DNA from: Acestrorhynchus altus
Taxonomy: Eukaryota > Chordata > Actinopteri > Characiformes > Acestrorhynchidae
Assembly (NCBI GenBank): GCA_034509495.1
Contig: CM067511.1
Coordinates: 23,279,312 to 23,343,311 of the forward strand
Length of the DNA: 64,000 nt
Direction of reading: 5' to 3'
Shown: one piece after another, positions 46,397 through 57,929 of the stretch
Layout: the number at the start of each line of letters is the position of its first letter
Numbering within the stretch: position 1 is the stretch's first letter
The notes under the pieces: generated by a model
Database searches by the model: none
The model's input: only the letters and a program-made list of their open reading frames with translations
What the model was told of the DNA's origin: nothing
Translations under genes and position numbers: made by a program

Positions 46397-47976
46397 TTGT
46401 GGAATCCCCCATCTCTGAGGATGTTTCTTCAGTTGTTTAATTTTGTAGAAAAAAAAGCAGATCACAGATATGACAAACAACTAAAAGCATTTCAAATGGC
46501 AACTTTCTGGCTTTAAGAAACACTGAAAGAATTCAAGAAAAAGAATTGTGGTAGCCAGTAACAGTTAGATTTTTAGAACAAACACAGGGAATAAATTATG
46601 GAATCACTCAATTCTGAGGAAAAATTATGGAATCACCCTGCAAATTGTCATTACAAACACTAACACCTGCATCAGATTAAAGCTGCTGGTTAGTATACAG
46701 GTAGAAAGGAGTGATCACACCTTGGAGAGCTGTTGCAACAAGTGGACTGACATGAATCTTGGCTCCAACAGCAGAGATGTCAATTGAAACAAAGGAGAGG
46801 ATGATCAAACTCCTTAAAGAGGGTAAATCATCACGCAGTGTTGCACAAGACGTTGGTTGTTCGCAGTCAGCTGTGTCTAAAACCTGGACCAAGTACAAAC
46901 AACATGGGAAGGTGGTTAAAGGCAAGCATACTGGTAGACCAAGGAAGACATCAAAGCGTCAAGACAGAAAACTTAAAGCAAAATGCCTTGAAAACAAAAA
47001 ATATACAACAAAACAAATGAGGAACAAATGGGAGGAAACTGGAGTCAACGTCTGTGACGGAACTGTAAGAAACCGCCTAAAGGAAATGGGATTTACAGAC
47101 AGAAAAGCTAAAAGAAAGGCATCACTAACACCTAAAAACAGAAAAAAACAAGGTTTCAGTGGGCGAAGGAAAGGCAATCGTGGACTGTGGATGTCTGGAT
47201 GAAAGTCATTTTCAGTGATGAATCTCGAATCTGCGTTGGGCAAGGTGGTGATGATGCTGGAACTTTTGTTTGGTGCCATTCCAATGAGATTTATGCAGAC
47301 TTCCAGATTTCCACAGTCATTGGAAGATGATATGGGGCTGCATGTCAGGTAAAGACACAGGGGAGGTGGCTGTCATTACATCTTCAATAAATGCACAGGT
47401 TTACATTGACATTTTGGACACTTTTCTTATCCCATCTATCGAAAGGATGTTTGGGGATGATGAAATCATTTTTCAAGATGATGATGCAGTCCGGATCTCA
47501 ATCCAATTGAAAGTCTGTGGTGGAAGTTAAAGAAAATGGTCCATGACAAGGCTCCAACCTGCAAAGCTGATCTGGCAACAGCAATCAGAGAAAGCTGGAG
47601 CCAGATTGATGGAGTACTGTTTGTCACTCTTTAAGTCAATGCCTCAGAGACTGCAAGCAGTTATAAAAGCCAGATGTGGTGCACTAGTGATGTGTTGGAG
47701 TGTTATTTTGTTTTTCATGGGTCCATAATGTTTTCCTCAGAATTGAATGATTCCATAATCTATTCCCTGTGTTTGTTCTAAAAATCTAACTGTTACTGGC
47801 TACCACAATTCTTTTTCTTGATTTCTTTCAGTGTTTCTTAAAGCCAGAAAGTTGCCATTTGAAATGCCTTTAGTTTTTTGTCATATCTGTGATCTGCTTT
47901 TTTCTACAAAATTAAACAACTGAAGGAACATCCTCAGAGACTGGTGATTCCATAATTTTTGCCAGGGGTTGTAGTA
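46397..47976 (+). mobile_element. Tc1-like transposon, nearly complete, pseudogenised
   Basis: Long inverted ends of over 200 bp: the left (gaatcactcaattctgagga near 46602) mirrors the right (tcctcagaattgaatgattc near 47733), and the outer parts match as far as ttgccaggggttgtagta. Transposase: HTH with ERMIKLLKEGKSSRSVAQDV and GCSQSAVSKTWTKYK; a basic GRPRK hinge; FSDESRICVGQGG (first Asp, near 47210); VIIFQDDDA-like second Asp (near 47480); SPDLNPIE coded in a shifted frame (near 47490). Frameshifts near 47180 and 47310 and a deletion between the second Asp and SPDLNPIE inactivate it. The first ~20 bp of the left end are lost to an AT-rich tract. Confidence 0.9.
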
Positions 47977-48144
47977 TTTTGTAGATTCAATTCTCTCACA
48001 TTGTATGAACTATCTGCATGGGGAAAATGTGGGAACACCTGTTTTGTTTGTTTGTTTGTTTGTTTTATATTATGAAACTTTATACCCATCCACCTCACAC
48101 TGGGTATTGGGTATGGTGACCACAGTGCAGCGGTTCCTAAACGT

Positions 48145-48265
48145 CTCATTCTATTGTCCTTTCTGTAGAGATTATACAAGCTGTGTGTGCCCCCGTCACC
48201 AATAAGTGCACCATGAGTGGGATTCACTAATAAGCAGGTCTGTCCACAAACATTGGGACACGCAG
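48145..48265 (+). mobile_element. Non-autonomous interspersed repeat (copy 3)
   Basis: Contains attctattgtcctttctgt, agagattatacaagctgtgt and aggtctgtccacaaacattg followed by ggacacgcagtg. It matches the flanks of the GT array at 35590-35760 but has no expanded array. Confidence 0.5.
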
Positions 48266-48284
48266 TGCATTACGTGCCGCTTAG

Positions 48285-48450
48285 AGAAACACACACATAC
48301 ACGCTAGTGAATTCACACATTAGTGTCTGAGATGCCCAGAGCAGTGGGCAGCACAAACCATGGCAGGGGGTTTAGTGCTTTACTCAAGGTCACAGTCATG
48401 TCCTATCAGTTCAGGGAATTTCTTAACTAGCAGGCCATGGCTGCCCCATG
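48285..48450 (-). mobile_element. SINE fragment (minus orientation)
   Basis: Contains acacacgctagtgaattcac-like sequence, gcccagagcagtgggcagca, ttactcaaggtcacagtcat and caggccatggctgcccc. It is the reverse complement of the family seen at 35845-36010, with more of the body. Confidence 0.6.
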
Positions 48451-48584
48451 TAAACATTTGCCAATGTAAATGTACACATCTACCATAACAGCCCAAAGTA
48501 TTAGACACTGTGAAGATGTCAAATACTGGACAGCATAAAAACAAAAATCATTACAGTATGTCATGAAAAACATTTTCAAATTTA
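48451..48584. other. Short unassigned spacer
   Basis: No feature recognised. Confidence 0.3.
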
Positions 48585-49110
48585 TGCTCTGAGGATCACA
48601 GGTTTGAATCCCAGGTCAATGCCAATGCTTAGCCAGAGCCAGAGTCAGAGGGAGAACAAAATTGGCCTGCTCTCCATCTCTGGGTGTGTAGATGGCACTC
48701 TGTCACAACATCACACTCAATATGATGCTGGTCGGTAGAGGTGGGCGATACCAGGAATTTTGATATTGATCCGATACCAAATAAATGCAGGGCCAGTATC
48801 GATACAGATACTGGGTTGGGTGCGCTGCTCTGTGCTGTGTGGTACACTTTGATGAATGCACAGCTCGTGCGCAGCAGTTAATGCTGCGGGAGAGAAAAAA
48901 AGCTTGAGTATCTATCTTTTTTTTTTGAGTATTGGTCAGTATCAATACCAGCGTTGGTACCGATATTTGGATCGATCTGCCCACCTCTACTGGTCGGCAC
49001 AGGCATCTGTTAGCCATTGTATCAGACCTGGGGAGCCAGCACTTTCCTCAGAGCGTAGCCCGTCCAGCGAGAATGCAAATGGTGGCAGTTTGAAAAGATG
49101 CGGTTGTTGA
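48585..49110 (+). mobile_element. tRNA-like SINE, copy 3, interrupted by a MITE
   Basis: B-box-like ggtttgaatcccaggtc at about 48601-48617, then gagaacaaaattggcctgct, tagatggcactctgtcacaa. It resumes after the MITE with cacaggcatctgttagccat. The body matches the other two copies, so the MITE inserted into an existing SINE. Confidence 0.65.
48736..48989. mobile_element. hAT-type MITE (254 bp)
   Basis: Terminal inverted repeats tagaggtgggc ... gcccacctcta. Flanked by perfect 8-bp direct repeats ctggtcgg (48728-48735 and 48990-48997), the target size of hAT elements. Internal sequence is rich in tatcgata/gataccgat words and has no coding capacity. Confidence 0.85.
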
Positions 49111-49349
49111 TGTCATATATATCGGAGAAAGCATGTGTGTGTGCAAGAAAAGCTCATATTGCACCCAAAAGAATAAACAAGCAAAAAAATAAATAAAAAA
49201 ACACAAGTATTACTGGATGAATAGAGGATTCCTGTAACCCTCCTTCATGTTGTAAACACAGCAATTCTACTTTATGATGTTGACTCACTGTTTACTGAAA
49301 CGAGCAGAGAGATTCTGAGAAATGTGTGGACTCTAAACGTCTACTATCC

Positions 49350-49495
49350 ACTATCCATTGCACCTGGGAAGCGGTTGCGGAGTTGGGGAGCAGTTGGGGG
49401 TGGCTTGCTCATGAGCACTTCAGTCATGTCCTGTCAGTTCAAGGAATCAAACCTTCCAGTGACAAGTCTGGTTCCCCAGCCACCAGGCCCCGCTA
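49350..49495 (-). mobile_element. SINE fragment (minus orientation)
   Basis: Contains attgcacctgggaagcggtt, gcagttgggggtggcttgct, gtcatgtcctgtcagttcaa, ggaatcaaacc (reversed B box) and ccagccaccaggcccc. Same family as 48285-48450. Confidence 0.6.
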
Positions 49496-49601
49496 TTCCT
49501 TTCTCCAGAAATAGAATGTCCTGCACTGGAGAAAGGAATAGCATATTTTACGGGTTTGTAGTGTCTTCAATAAACAAAACAAATGTCAGAAATGATAATG
49601 A

Positions 49602-49650
49602 ATCACACACACACACACACACACACACATTATATATATATACATATATC
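49602..49650. repeat. (CA)n then (TA)n microsatellite
   Basis: CA array 49602-49628 followed by a short TA/CATA stretch. Confidence 0.9.
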
Positions 49651-49654
49651 CAGA

Positions 49655-49800
49655 CTCTTCAAAATAAAGGTGCTTCAAATAGTCCTCTGAGCGATGCTTT
49701 GAAAATACACTTTTGGTTCCACGATGAACCATGTTCGTGAAAGAGACGTGTGAGTGCGAAGAACCCTTTTAAAGTTCTAAAGAAACGTTTAAAGATGAAT
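49655..49800. mobile_element. GGTTCTTT-type MITE, copy 2
   Basis: Words aaaataaaggtgcttcaaat, acttttggttccacgatgaa and gaagaacccttttaaagttc follow the order seen at 34385-34645 in reverse orientation. Confidence 0.5.
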
Positions 49801-50879
49801 CGTATTGCTATAAATCTGTGCCAATCTTGCTGAAGTGCAGTTCAGCTTATGTCCAGGAGATGTCACCAACTGGACTGTAGAGGGGATTGTCATGCAGTAG
49901 AGCCCTCTGGTTAATTAGATATTAGCTCAACTAATTATCAGCACTGCACAAACCCACACATCAAAGCAACACATTGGCAATGGCAAAGAGGACTGCAGGG
50001 AAAAGAGCACATCTGAACATGCACACACACACACGCACACACACACACACACACACCTCTGAGACGGATTAGTTTCTTAAAGTGTTTTATTTGAGCAAAT
50101 ATCCCAATGGATGAAATTAATTTTCCTCTTTAATAACGTGCAGTCACACATGCACACTCACACACTCACACACTGAGCACTCTGCTCCTCATCACACAGT
50201 GCTGCATAAAGACACAATAATGTGACTTTTAAATTAATATTTAGTGAGAAAGAGAGAGATAGAGATGCCATCATTGCATTCAACCCCTATTCAGGACAAG
50301 TTCAACAGAAAATAAAATTCAATCATTTAGATTTCACCAGCACTGGTCCAGTAACAAAATATAAGCCCGGTACTCTTGTTACTGGTACTGCCCTTAAGGG
50401 CACATGGTCAGCATTGGCCTTTAAGCTGATACAAATAAACCACACCCTTTGGTCTCTAGTACAGATAATTGAGGTCATCTGGACCTTGTCATCATTCTGT
50501 CAACTGGACCGTGTGGGTTTTGTATATATTTGAAACTGTGGATCTAAAAGGACAAGAATATAAATATGGCTACATGTAAGCCAAACCTAGTGCACACTGA
50601 ATGGACATCATTAGACTGGCAGAAAACACCTAAACCAGCACAGTATGATGTTCAATCTGAGTAGCAGTTGTTGACCACATAGGTCCACCAATCTGACCAG
50701 CTTGATCAAGCTGATAAATATGAAACTCAAATGACTCAATAGACAGTGTGCACTGTTATTAGGCAAGTTATTTTGATCATATCATGCTTTTTATGCATAT
50801 TTTCCAAATTCAAGCTATAAACTTGAATTCTTAATGGATTTAAGAATCTCTAGTGTTCTGCATTAGCTATGACCTAAGG
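49801..50879. other. Intergenic, no recognised gene
   Basis: Contains a (CA)n array at about 50022-50057 and decayed ACCAGC-type words near 50620-50720. No coding signal. Confidence 0.35.
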
Positions 50880-51700
50880 AGACCAAAACCCTACATCAAG
50901 GTGTGAATGATTATTAAGTAGCTTCTTGTCCTCAGACAAAATGGGCCAAAAAGGGACTTAACTGATTTAGAAAATTAAAAAATGGGAAAAGACTTTGAGG
51001 GCATTCTTGAAATTGCTAAGATATTGGATCCTGGTCAAAAAACCATCAAAGGTTGTGTTTCAAAGGGTCGCAAAAACATGTTAAGAAAAAAGATGCAAAT
51101 TAATTACCAAAGATTTGAGAAGTATTGAACATGAAGTGACCAGGAACCCATTATCCACCAGTACTGTCATATTCCAGAACTTCAAACTACCTGGAGTGCC
51201 CAGAAGTACAAGGAGTAAAGTGCTCAGAGACATGGCCAAGGGAAGGAAGGTAGAAATCCAACCGCTACTGAACAAGACACAGAAACTGAAACTTCAAAAC
51301 TGGCCAAGAAATATCTGAAGACATGTTTTTAAAGAATTTATGGACTGATAAGATGAGAGTGACTAGATGGATGGGCCTGTGGCTGGATCAGTAATGGGCA
51401 CAGAGCTCCACTTCAAGTAAGATGCCAGCAAGGTGGAGGAAGGGTAGTGCTATGGGCTGGTATTAATAAAGATGAGCTAGTTGGACCTTTCTGAGTTGAA
51501 GTTTGACTTAAATTCAACTCCCAAACCTCCCACCAGTTTATACAAGCCACTTCTTTCAAGCAGAGGTTCAGGACGTAGGAAAAGGTTTTTCAGAAAGACC
51601 TGATTTTTATGCAGGATAGTGCGGCATCGCGTGCATCGAAGTACTCCAATGCGTGGTTAGCCAGTAAAGACCAAATGAAAGAATAATGATAGAAACCATT
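50880..51700 (+). mobile_element. Degraded Tc1-like transposon
   Basis: Transposase pieces: RSIEHEVTRNPLSTSTVIFQ and NFKLPGVPRSTRSKVLRDMA (second DNA-binding region), LNKTQKLKLQNWPRNI, then in shifted frames DKMRVTRWMGLW and QGGGRVVLWAGI-like sequence; FFRKT*FLCRI-like sequence near 51610 stands where FMQDNA is expected. No intact catalytic triad. It is a further Tc1-like family distinct from those at 11780, 41290 and 46397. Confidence 0.75.
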
Positions 51701-52023
51701 GTTGGGTCCTTAAACAGGTGATTTATGGTGAAGGAGAATGATACTCTTCTCTGAACAGAGTCTGAAAGTCAGTGGATGCTGACAGACTCTCTGTCCTGGA
51801 TGAACCCCCCCACCCCACCCCACCAATGCCTAATGCAGTGCTCCAGGTGGACGGTCATTTCTGGTAGAGAGTAAATTTGGCTGCAGCTTCTCACTGGTGT
51901 GTTGGTTGAGTGTGATTTTGTGATTGTGAAGAGCACTCCTATATAAGCTTCATGTATTCATTCATTCTATATTGGTTTTGAAATGTCAGAATTGTTTATT
52001 GGCAAAATAAGATAAAAATAAGT

Positions 52024-52082
<59 letters not shown>

Positions 52083-53217
52083 ACATTCTCTTAACTCCCA
52101 TTTACTAGCATAGGATATATCTTTGCTGGCATGACCAGTTTTTAAACCACCTTGACCTTCAACCCCAGCTAAGATCAGCTGAAACCAGTTACTGCCAAAA
52201 GCTGGTGTTGAGCTGGATTTTCCGCAGCAGAGCAGTAATGTAGGTAATGAAGCAGACATATGATCTTCATCTAATACTCACTGAAACATGACAGTGATTT
52301 CCCTTCTTAACATGCTTTGACAAGTTGACCTTCTGTGGTCATCCTTCATGAAAGATGGAAAACCACACAGTGATGCAATTACCACAGCCCCTCTTACTCT
52401 GCTGACATCTAATTGATGCACAGTAGCATTAGGGTTCATGTAACAAGGTTAGTATTGAGAGGATTCAGTGATGTTCACAGAACAAAATTTATAGGGTTCT
52501 AATATATTAATTTATCGTAGAACAGGACAGAGCCGGTGTTTGAAAATTGCATTCATTGTTGCCTTTGAAACTCAAGCTTAGAGGAGAAGTGCCGAACATG
52601 GTGGACAGAACACCCATTACAGAATCATGCACCACTTCAATGGTAGGCAGCTATAGCCTACTGTACCTGCCTCTTTATTGTTTTTCATATTCAACACTGC
52701 ATTCATAGCAACTCCACAAGTGTATCATATGCACCCACAACTGTGTTTTCAAAAGGGAAGCTTGTCAACCACCTTTGTTGGACTGTGATGGTTTAGCTTA
52801 GCGATGATGATCATGATGTTCAACCAGCATGGCCTTGCAACCAACATTAGTAGCATGGCCAAGCCTAACCAAACTCAAACGCAGTATGCACTGTGCTGGT
52901 CAACAGCTGCTTCATCTGCTAGTTTAGGGGCATAGGGTGTGTTATCTCTTTGAGGACCAGTATTTCAAACCCCCTTGACCATCAAAGGCTAGCTTAGAAC
53001 ACCTAAAACCAGCTTTTCAGCCAGAAAACCACAAACCCTGGCAATCGCAGTATCATCAAACCCCTGTACACTTTACGTGTATGTATTATATGTATGTATT
53101 CGATGTCGTGCTAGCAGGCCTTTTAGTGTCGTCTTGGGAACAGAGAAAGTTTCTGCTTCACTGCTTGACGGACTGTAACTATTAAGGCGGCTGCACAGCG
53201 AACATGTCGTAGGGGAG
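51701..53217. other. Intergenic with decayed interspersed repeats
   Basis: A (CA)n array at 52025-52085. Stretches near 52130-52215 and 52820-53040 repeat words such as ccagctaagatcagctg and gaccatcaaaggctagctta, apparently old copies of one repeat. No gene recognised. Confidence 0.35.
52025..52085. repeat. (CA)n microsatellite
   Basis: About 28 CA units. Confidence 0.97.
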
Positions 53218-53625
53218 TACCTTTACCTGAGGTAGCAGATTATATTTGTCAGGCCATATTAGTGTCAAAACTAGATCAAAAAATGATGGGAAAAATCCAC
53301 AGTGCTACATTCATGAACATTATCGGTGTAATAATGTTGTTTTGTTTAATAAAGTTTAGGGTTTTTAAGTTGGAATACATTTTGCCATGATAGCACAGCA
53401 TTTGAGAAGCTTAGACATAGATTCAGACATAGACTCAGAGATACATTGAAGATGACCCTCATTTCCAGTGCAGACAACCACTTACAGCCCACTGGACCTG
53501 AACCTGAAAGTACATAAGAACGTGACTTAATAGTCAAATAATTACAGTTAATTTTACCTGTGGTAGCAGATTCTATTTGTCAGGCCATATTAGTGTCAAA
53601 ACTACATCAAAAGATGATCCACTGT
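53218..53625. repeat. Local duplication, units Y1-X1-Y2
   Basis: Unit Y (53218-53295: tagcagattatatttgtcag, gccatattagtgtcaaaact) is repeated at 53553-53625. Unit X (53325-53530: taataatgttgttttgttta, atacattgaagatgacc, tttccagtgcagac) is repeated at 54345-54535. The order Y-X-Y...X suggests a tandem duplication of Y-X later split by insertion. Confidence 0.8.
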
Positions 53626-53879
53626 GTTAAAATCATGATCATTTCAGTGACAGTTAAGATAATGATTTTGCACATTAACCATTGGGGTTGTAATTTAAAC
53701 GTGGACAGACATCAGCACATCTGAGCTTGTATAGCAGCTTTACACCAACTCTATCAGCTGCCACCAATTCTACAACCATTAAAACCTTCCAGCTTATTTC
53801 AAACTACACACCTTCACAGTTTTGCTTAAGTACACACCGATCTGACTCTTAACTGAATTTAGAAAAAATAGTGCACTTA

Positions 53880-54260
53880 CTCATAACATTAAAACCACCG
53901 GCCTATTGAGCAGGTCCTTGTGCTGCCAAAACGGCTCTGAGCTGTTGTGACATGGACTCCGGTAGACATAGCCAGCACTGACTTTTTCAATAATTTGATC
54001 TGATCCCACAGACGAGCTACTGAAGCACAGACAGCCCAGCTTCCACGTGCATCAGTGAGCTTTTGTTATCCATGATCCTGTTGCCAAGTTGTCTGTCACC
54101 AGTTGTCCTTGCTTGACCCGCTTTTATTATGCCTGACCACTGCATACCATGAACCCCCCATAGGACCTGTAGTTTTAGAGATGTTCTGATTAGACATTAG
54201 CTTGTGTAGACATCAGTTTGGCTTTTGACAAAGGCACTCAAATTCTTACACTTTTTGACG
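53880..54260 (-). mobile_element. Tc1-like element with internal deletion
   Basis: Starts aacattaaaaccaccggcct, then gtccttgtgctgccaaaacg, and jumps to sequence equivalent to the helix-turn-helix region (cttccacgtgcatcagtgag, cctgaccactgcataccatg, ctgtagttttagagatgttc). The terminal sequence belongs to the same family as the fragment at 9305-9395. It lies inside the X/Y duplication. Confidence 0.6.
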
Positions 54261-54344
54261 CAGGGTCATTGGTAGCTGTAGCTCATTTTATGATATTTGC
54301 CAGCCAAAATATATATATATATTTTAAGTAGACAAAGTAATATT

Positions 54345-54535
54345 ATATGTGTAATAATGTTGATTTGTTTAATAAAGTTTATTTTTTTGTTTTCTGATAG
54401 CATTTGAGAGGCTTAGAGCTTTATTTTCACGTAGAGATACATTGAAGATGACCGTCATTTCCAGTGCAGACGAGTACTTACAGCCCACTGGCACTGAAAC
54501 TGAAAGTACATAAGAATTTGTCTTAATAGGGATCA
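54345..54535. repeat. Local duplication, unit X2
   Basis: Matches 53325-53530 with an insertion/deletion near tttttgttttctgatag. Both copies end gaaagtacataagaa followed by a g/t-rich end. Confidence 0.8.
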
Positions 54536-55039
54536 ATTAAATGAAAAGATTTCAAAAAAGATTTGCCAATAAAATAAAAAACAAAATAAAATAAAATGTC
54601 CAAAAAATTACAGTTAATGTGGAGCAATTAAATATACAATAAGAAAGCCAAAAAAATAAAAGAAAAGAAAAGAAAAGAAAATATATAAATAACATATAAT
54701 AAATAACAAAATAGATAAAAAAAATGAGTTAAGATACTGTAAAACAAAATAATTATTAAAATAATCATAGTAAAAGCTAAATGATGTAATAATGAAATTT
54801 GATAAAACTAAGAAAAATAAAAATTAAAAGTTTCATAAAAATGATAAATGATAAACTAAAAACAGTACCTGTCACAGGCGGTCTGAAGGTGGTTTGGCAC
54901 TTTAAAATGATTAAGTAACTCCAGCGAGCAGAGTTTAAGAGACTTCTGTAATGATCTCCAGCTGATTGGTGCTCTGCTGAAAACCCAACAAAATAAATTC
55001 AACCAACCAACCCAGCCCTTAGTCAAATTAAGTTACCAT
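54536..55039. other. A-rich low-complexity sequence
   Basis: 54536-54870 is mostly A with aaataaaa, agaaaagaaaag and similar words; nothing coding. Confidence 0.5.
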
Positions 55040-55385
55040 TAAGACCACTGCAGATTACAGGCCAGAGCAAACTCCACCTCCTGAGGAAACTGAGGTCATT
55101 TGGAGTGAAGGGGGCACCCCTGAGGCCCATCTTTGACACAGTGGTGGCATCTACCTTCGATTATGGTGTGATCTGCTGGGGCAGCAGTATTTTGATGGCA
55201 GAGAGAAAGAGACTGAACAAACTCATTAAGATGCCAGTTCTGTCCTGGGAAGCTCCTTAGACCCCACCCCATGCATGGCAGAGTCTGGCAGCACTGGGCA
55301 GCTCCTATGACAGGCTGCTTCACTTAAAGTGTGTGAAGGAGCAGCAGTGCGGGTCCTTCCTCCCTGCTGCTGTTAGACTGTAAAA
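55040..55385 (+). pseudogene. LINE polymerase C-terminal fragment
   Basis: In shifting frames: EETEVIWSEGGTPEAH, TVVASTFDYGVICWGSSILM and AERKRLNKLIKMPVLSWEAP, then LKCVKEQQCGSFLPAAVRL. This is the C-terminal part of a fish LINE polymerase (CWGG...KRLNKxIKKA...SFxPxAIRLxN). Frameshifted. Confidence 0.75.
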
Positions 55386-56907
55386 CCAGCAGAGGGCAAA
55401 ATACAACCGAAAATAAGCCTCACCTTTCAGAGAAAACAGGCTGAACACAGTACCTGTGTTATCTGTGTTATTCTCTGAAGGAACCTCTTGTGCTTCTCGT
55501 TCATTCAGACCCATTCAGATGAAGCCTCCTCATTCACACATTTCTCTCGTTCTGCAAGTTAAAAACACTCCTCTCCTCCACACCGAAGAGAAGAGCTGCG
55601 AGACTTTCTGTCTTTATTTGACTCGTTCTTTCACAGACAGGCCAGGTAACCATGGTAACGTAGACCTGAGAGATTATACAGAGGAACTGATGCAGAGAGA
55701 GCGAGAGAGAGAGAGAGAGAGAGAGAGAATGCTCTTTCCCTCCAGTCATCTTAGGTGTCAGAAGTCTATCAGAGGGAGTGTGTCAGGTTTGGGTTTGGGC
55801 CGTCACCAGAATAAGGGTGCTGTACGCCTTTCCTCTGTGGGGTCTGGGGGAATGGTTTCCTGAGGTAAATATAAACCCTAGTTTATAAGACAAACCTAAG
55901 GAAAGCCATATAAAGAGCTGACAGTTAAGCACGTAAGAACAACCACCATGTCTGCTGTTGTGTTCAGTAAGCACTGAACACTAGGGGAATGAATGAGTGT
56001 ACTATGGCCGTGTATATTCACACACAGTCCATTTTTCTATGAAGTCTATATCAACTCTCAGTTCGGCTCATGGATGGAGGGGTTATGAGCTGATCACCAT
56101 TGATGTGTCAGAGCGTGCATACACATAAAAACATTCAAACACGTGTTAAAAGTGTTTCACCATTCTCTTCTCTGAGGATGTATATCAACTGCAGGCGTCT
56201 TAGTTGGAGCATTGTCTGCTTCTAATATTGAGGTCGCAACTCTTTGGATGGCACTCCCCTACCCCTACCTCAAAATCTGCAGCATCTGAGTGAAAATATC
56301 CAAGTTCGTATTAAAAAAACCAATTCGTATTACACGCCAGTCTATGAATCCCTTAATACAGAGAAGTGTGATCTGCTGTCATTCCAGGGCATCAAGAACA
56401 TCATTGTAATGTAGGGGGAATGTCTTGCACACACTTCCTCCCTCCCTCACTTTCTCACACAGCCAAAGTGTAGCCTCTCCTCCACATTCTGATCCATCCA
56501 CCATTGCCCTCAACCCAGTACCAGTGATCTGAAGGTGAGTGCAGCTAGAGGAGGGGGGGGATGAGAGACAGTATAGAAAGAGCAGAGATATGACTTTAAC
56601 AGAGAGAAGGGAGGGAGGGGGCAGAATGAAAGATGGAGGCAAAGAATGAGTATAAAACGAGCAGTACGAGAGATAGAAAAGAAGAAGAGAGGGAAAGGAA
56701 ATAGAGGAGCAGAGAGCAAAAGAGAGAAGAAAAAAAAACAGGGAGAGAAAGACAGCAGAGACAGAGAGAGAGGATAAAAATGCTGTCCCAGTCTCTTTTC
56801 TAAACCCTCTCAAGCGTCAGCAAGTATATAAATACACCTCCAGCCCAGCAGTTCAGTACAGCATGGTCCCTGCGCAGCCACACACACACACTCATGCACG
56901 CATGCGT

Positions 56908-56955
<48 letters not shown>

Positions 56956-57129
56956 TAAAGAGGTCACTCTATAAGCTCTGTAAAGAACACAACTCTTGAA
57001 TGTAATGCTGCTTCGTTAAGGGAAGGTTTATCTTCCACATAGACCAAACACACCATCCTTTACCAGTCCCTACTGCAGCATTACATCACTACTGCACAAA
57101 CACAGGAACATATAGAAATCTACAATGTA
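55386..57129. other. Intergenic, purine-rich stretches
   Basis: A (GA)n array at 55699-55728, a GA-rich zone at 56560-56780 and a (CA)n array at about 56880-56953. Open frames here follow low complexity. No gene recognised. Confidence 0.4.
56880..56953. repeat. (CA)n microsatellite
   Basis: CA dinucleotides interrupted by a CATGCACGCATGCGTGCG stretch at the left. Confidence 0.95.
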
Positions 57130-57139
57130 CGGTACTTTT

Positions 57140-57720
57140 ATACAATTTACAGCACAGTCTGATAGGGCTTCTGCAGTTTTACAATTTACAGCACTGACAA
57201 TACTTTTTACTGTTGTACAACATGCAGCACAGTCTGCTTCAGGGATGCTTTACCACAAACACCACATTCTGATAGTGATTCACTGTCCTACAACACGCAG
57301 CATACTCCAATCATACTGCATCACCATTCAACTACATGCAGCACAGTCTGACATTACTGCATCACCATTCAACTACATGCAGCACAGTCTGACATTACTG
57401 CATTACTACTCTACTACATGCAGCACAGTCTGACATTACTGCATCACCATTCAACTACACGCAGCACAGTCTGACATTACTGCATTACTACTCTACTACA
57501 TGCAGCACAGTCTGACATTACTGCATTACTACTCTACTACATGCAGCACAGTCTGACATTACTGCATCACCATTCTACTACATGCAGCACAGTCTGACAT
57601 TACTGTATCACCATTCAACTACATGCAGCACAGTCTGACATTACTGAATTACTACTCTACTACATGCAGCACAGTCCCATAATAGTTATTACTGTTCTAA
57701 AACATGGAGCACAGGCCGAT
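57140..57720. repeat. 41-bp minisatellite
   Basis: Units start atgcagcacagtctgacatt at 57335, 57376, 57417, 57458, 57499, 57540, 57581, 57622 and 57663, exactly 41 bp apart. Older, irregular units extend left to about 57140. Two unit types differ in their second half (catcaccattcaactac or cattactactctactac). Confidence 0.95.
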
Positions 57721-57929
57721 ATACTGTATATTCAAAAATATACACACACTTCTAATTAGCCAGTTCATAGCCAAATGCAATCAAATCCTCAGAGCAGTGT
57801 TCCAACCTATAATGTAAAGCCTTTCTAAAAGAGTAGAGATCACTTTTTTACTGTTTAAGTGACACTGATAACTGCTCCACTGAAACTGTGCAGTAATCAG
57901 TGCTTAGCACTCATTCAGTGATATTCTCA

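Noticed and set aside
46360..46397. Separate poly-T retroposon tail left of the Tc1-like element
   Set aside because: The AT-rich tract simply replaces the outer end of the transposon; no retroposon body is attached.
48601..48617. tRNA gene
   Set aside because: Only a B-box-like stretch is present and no cloverleaf can be drawn; it is the head of a SINE.
56379..56813. 144-codon minus-strand frame with Ser/Phe/Leu-rich hydrophobic runs
   Set aside because: It follows GA-rich low-complexity DNA; the hydrophobicity is a by-product of the CT composition.
57335..57703. Regular 41-bp repeats resembling a CRISPR array
   Set aside because: Units are directly abutting with no unique spacers, in vertebrate DNA; it is a minisatellite.
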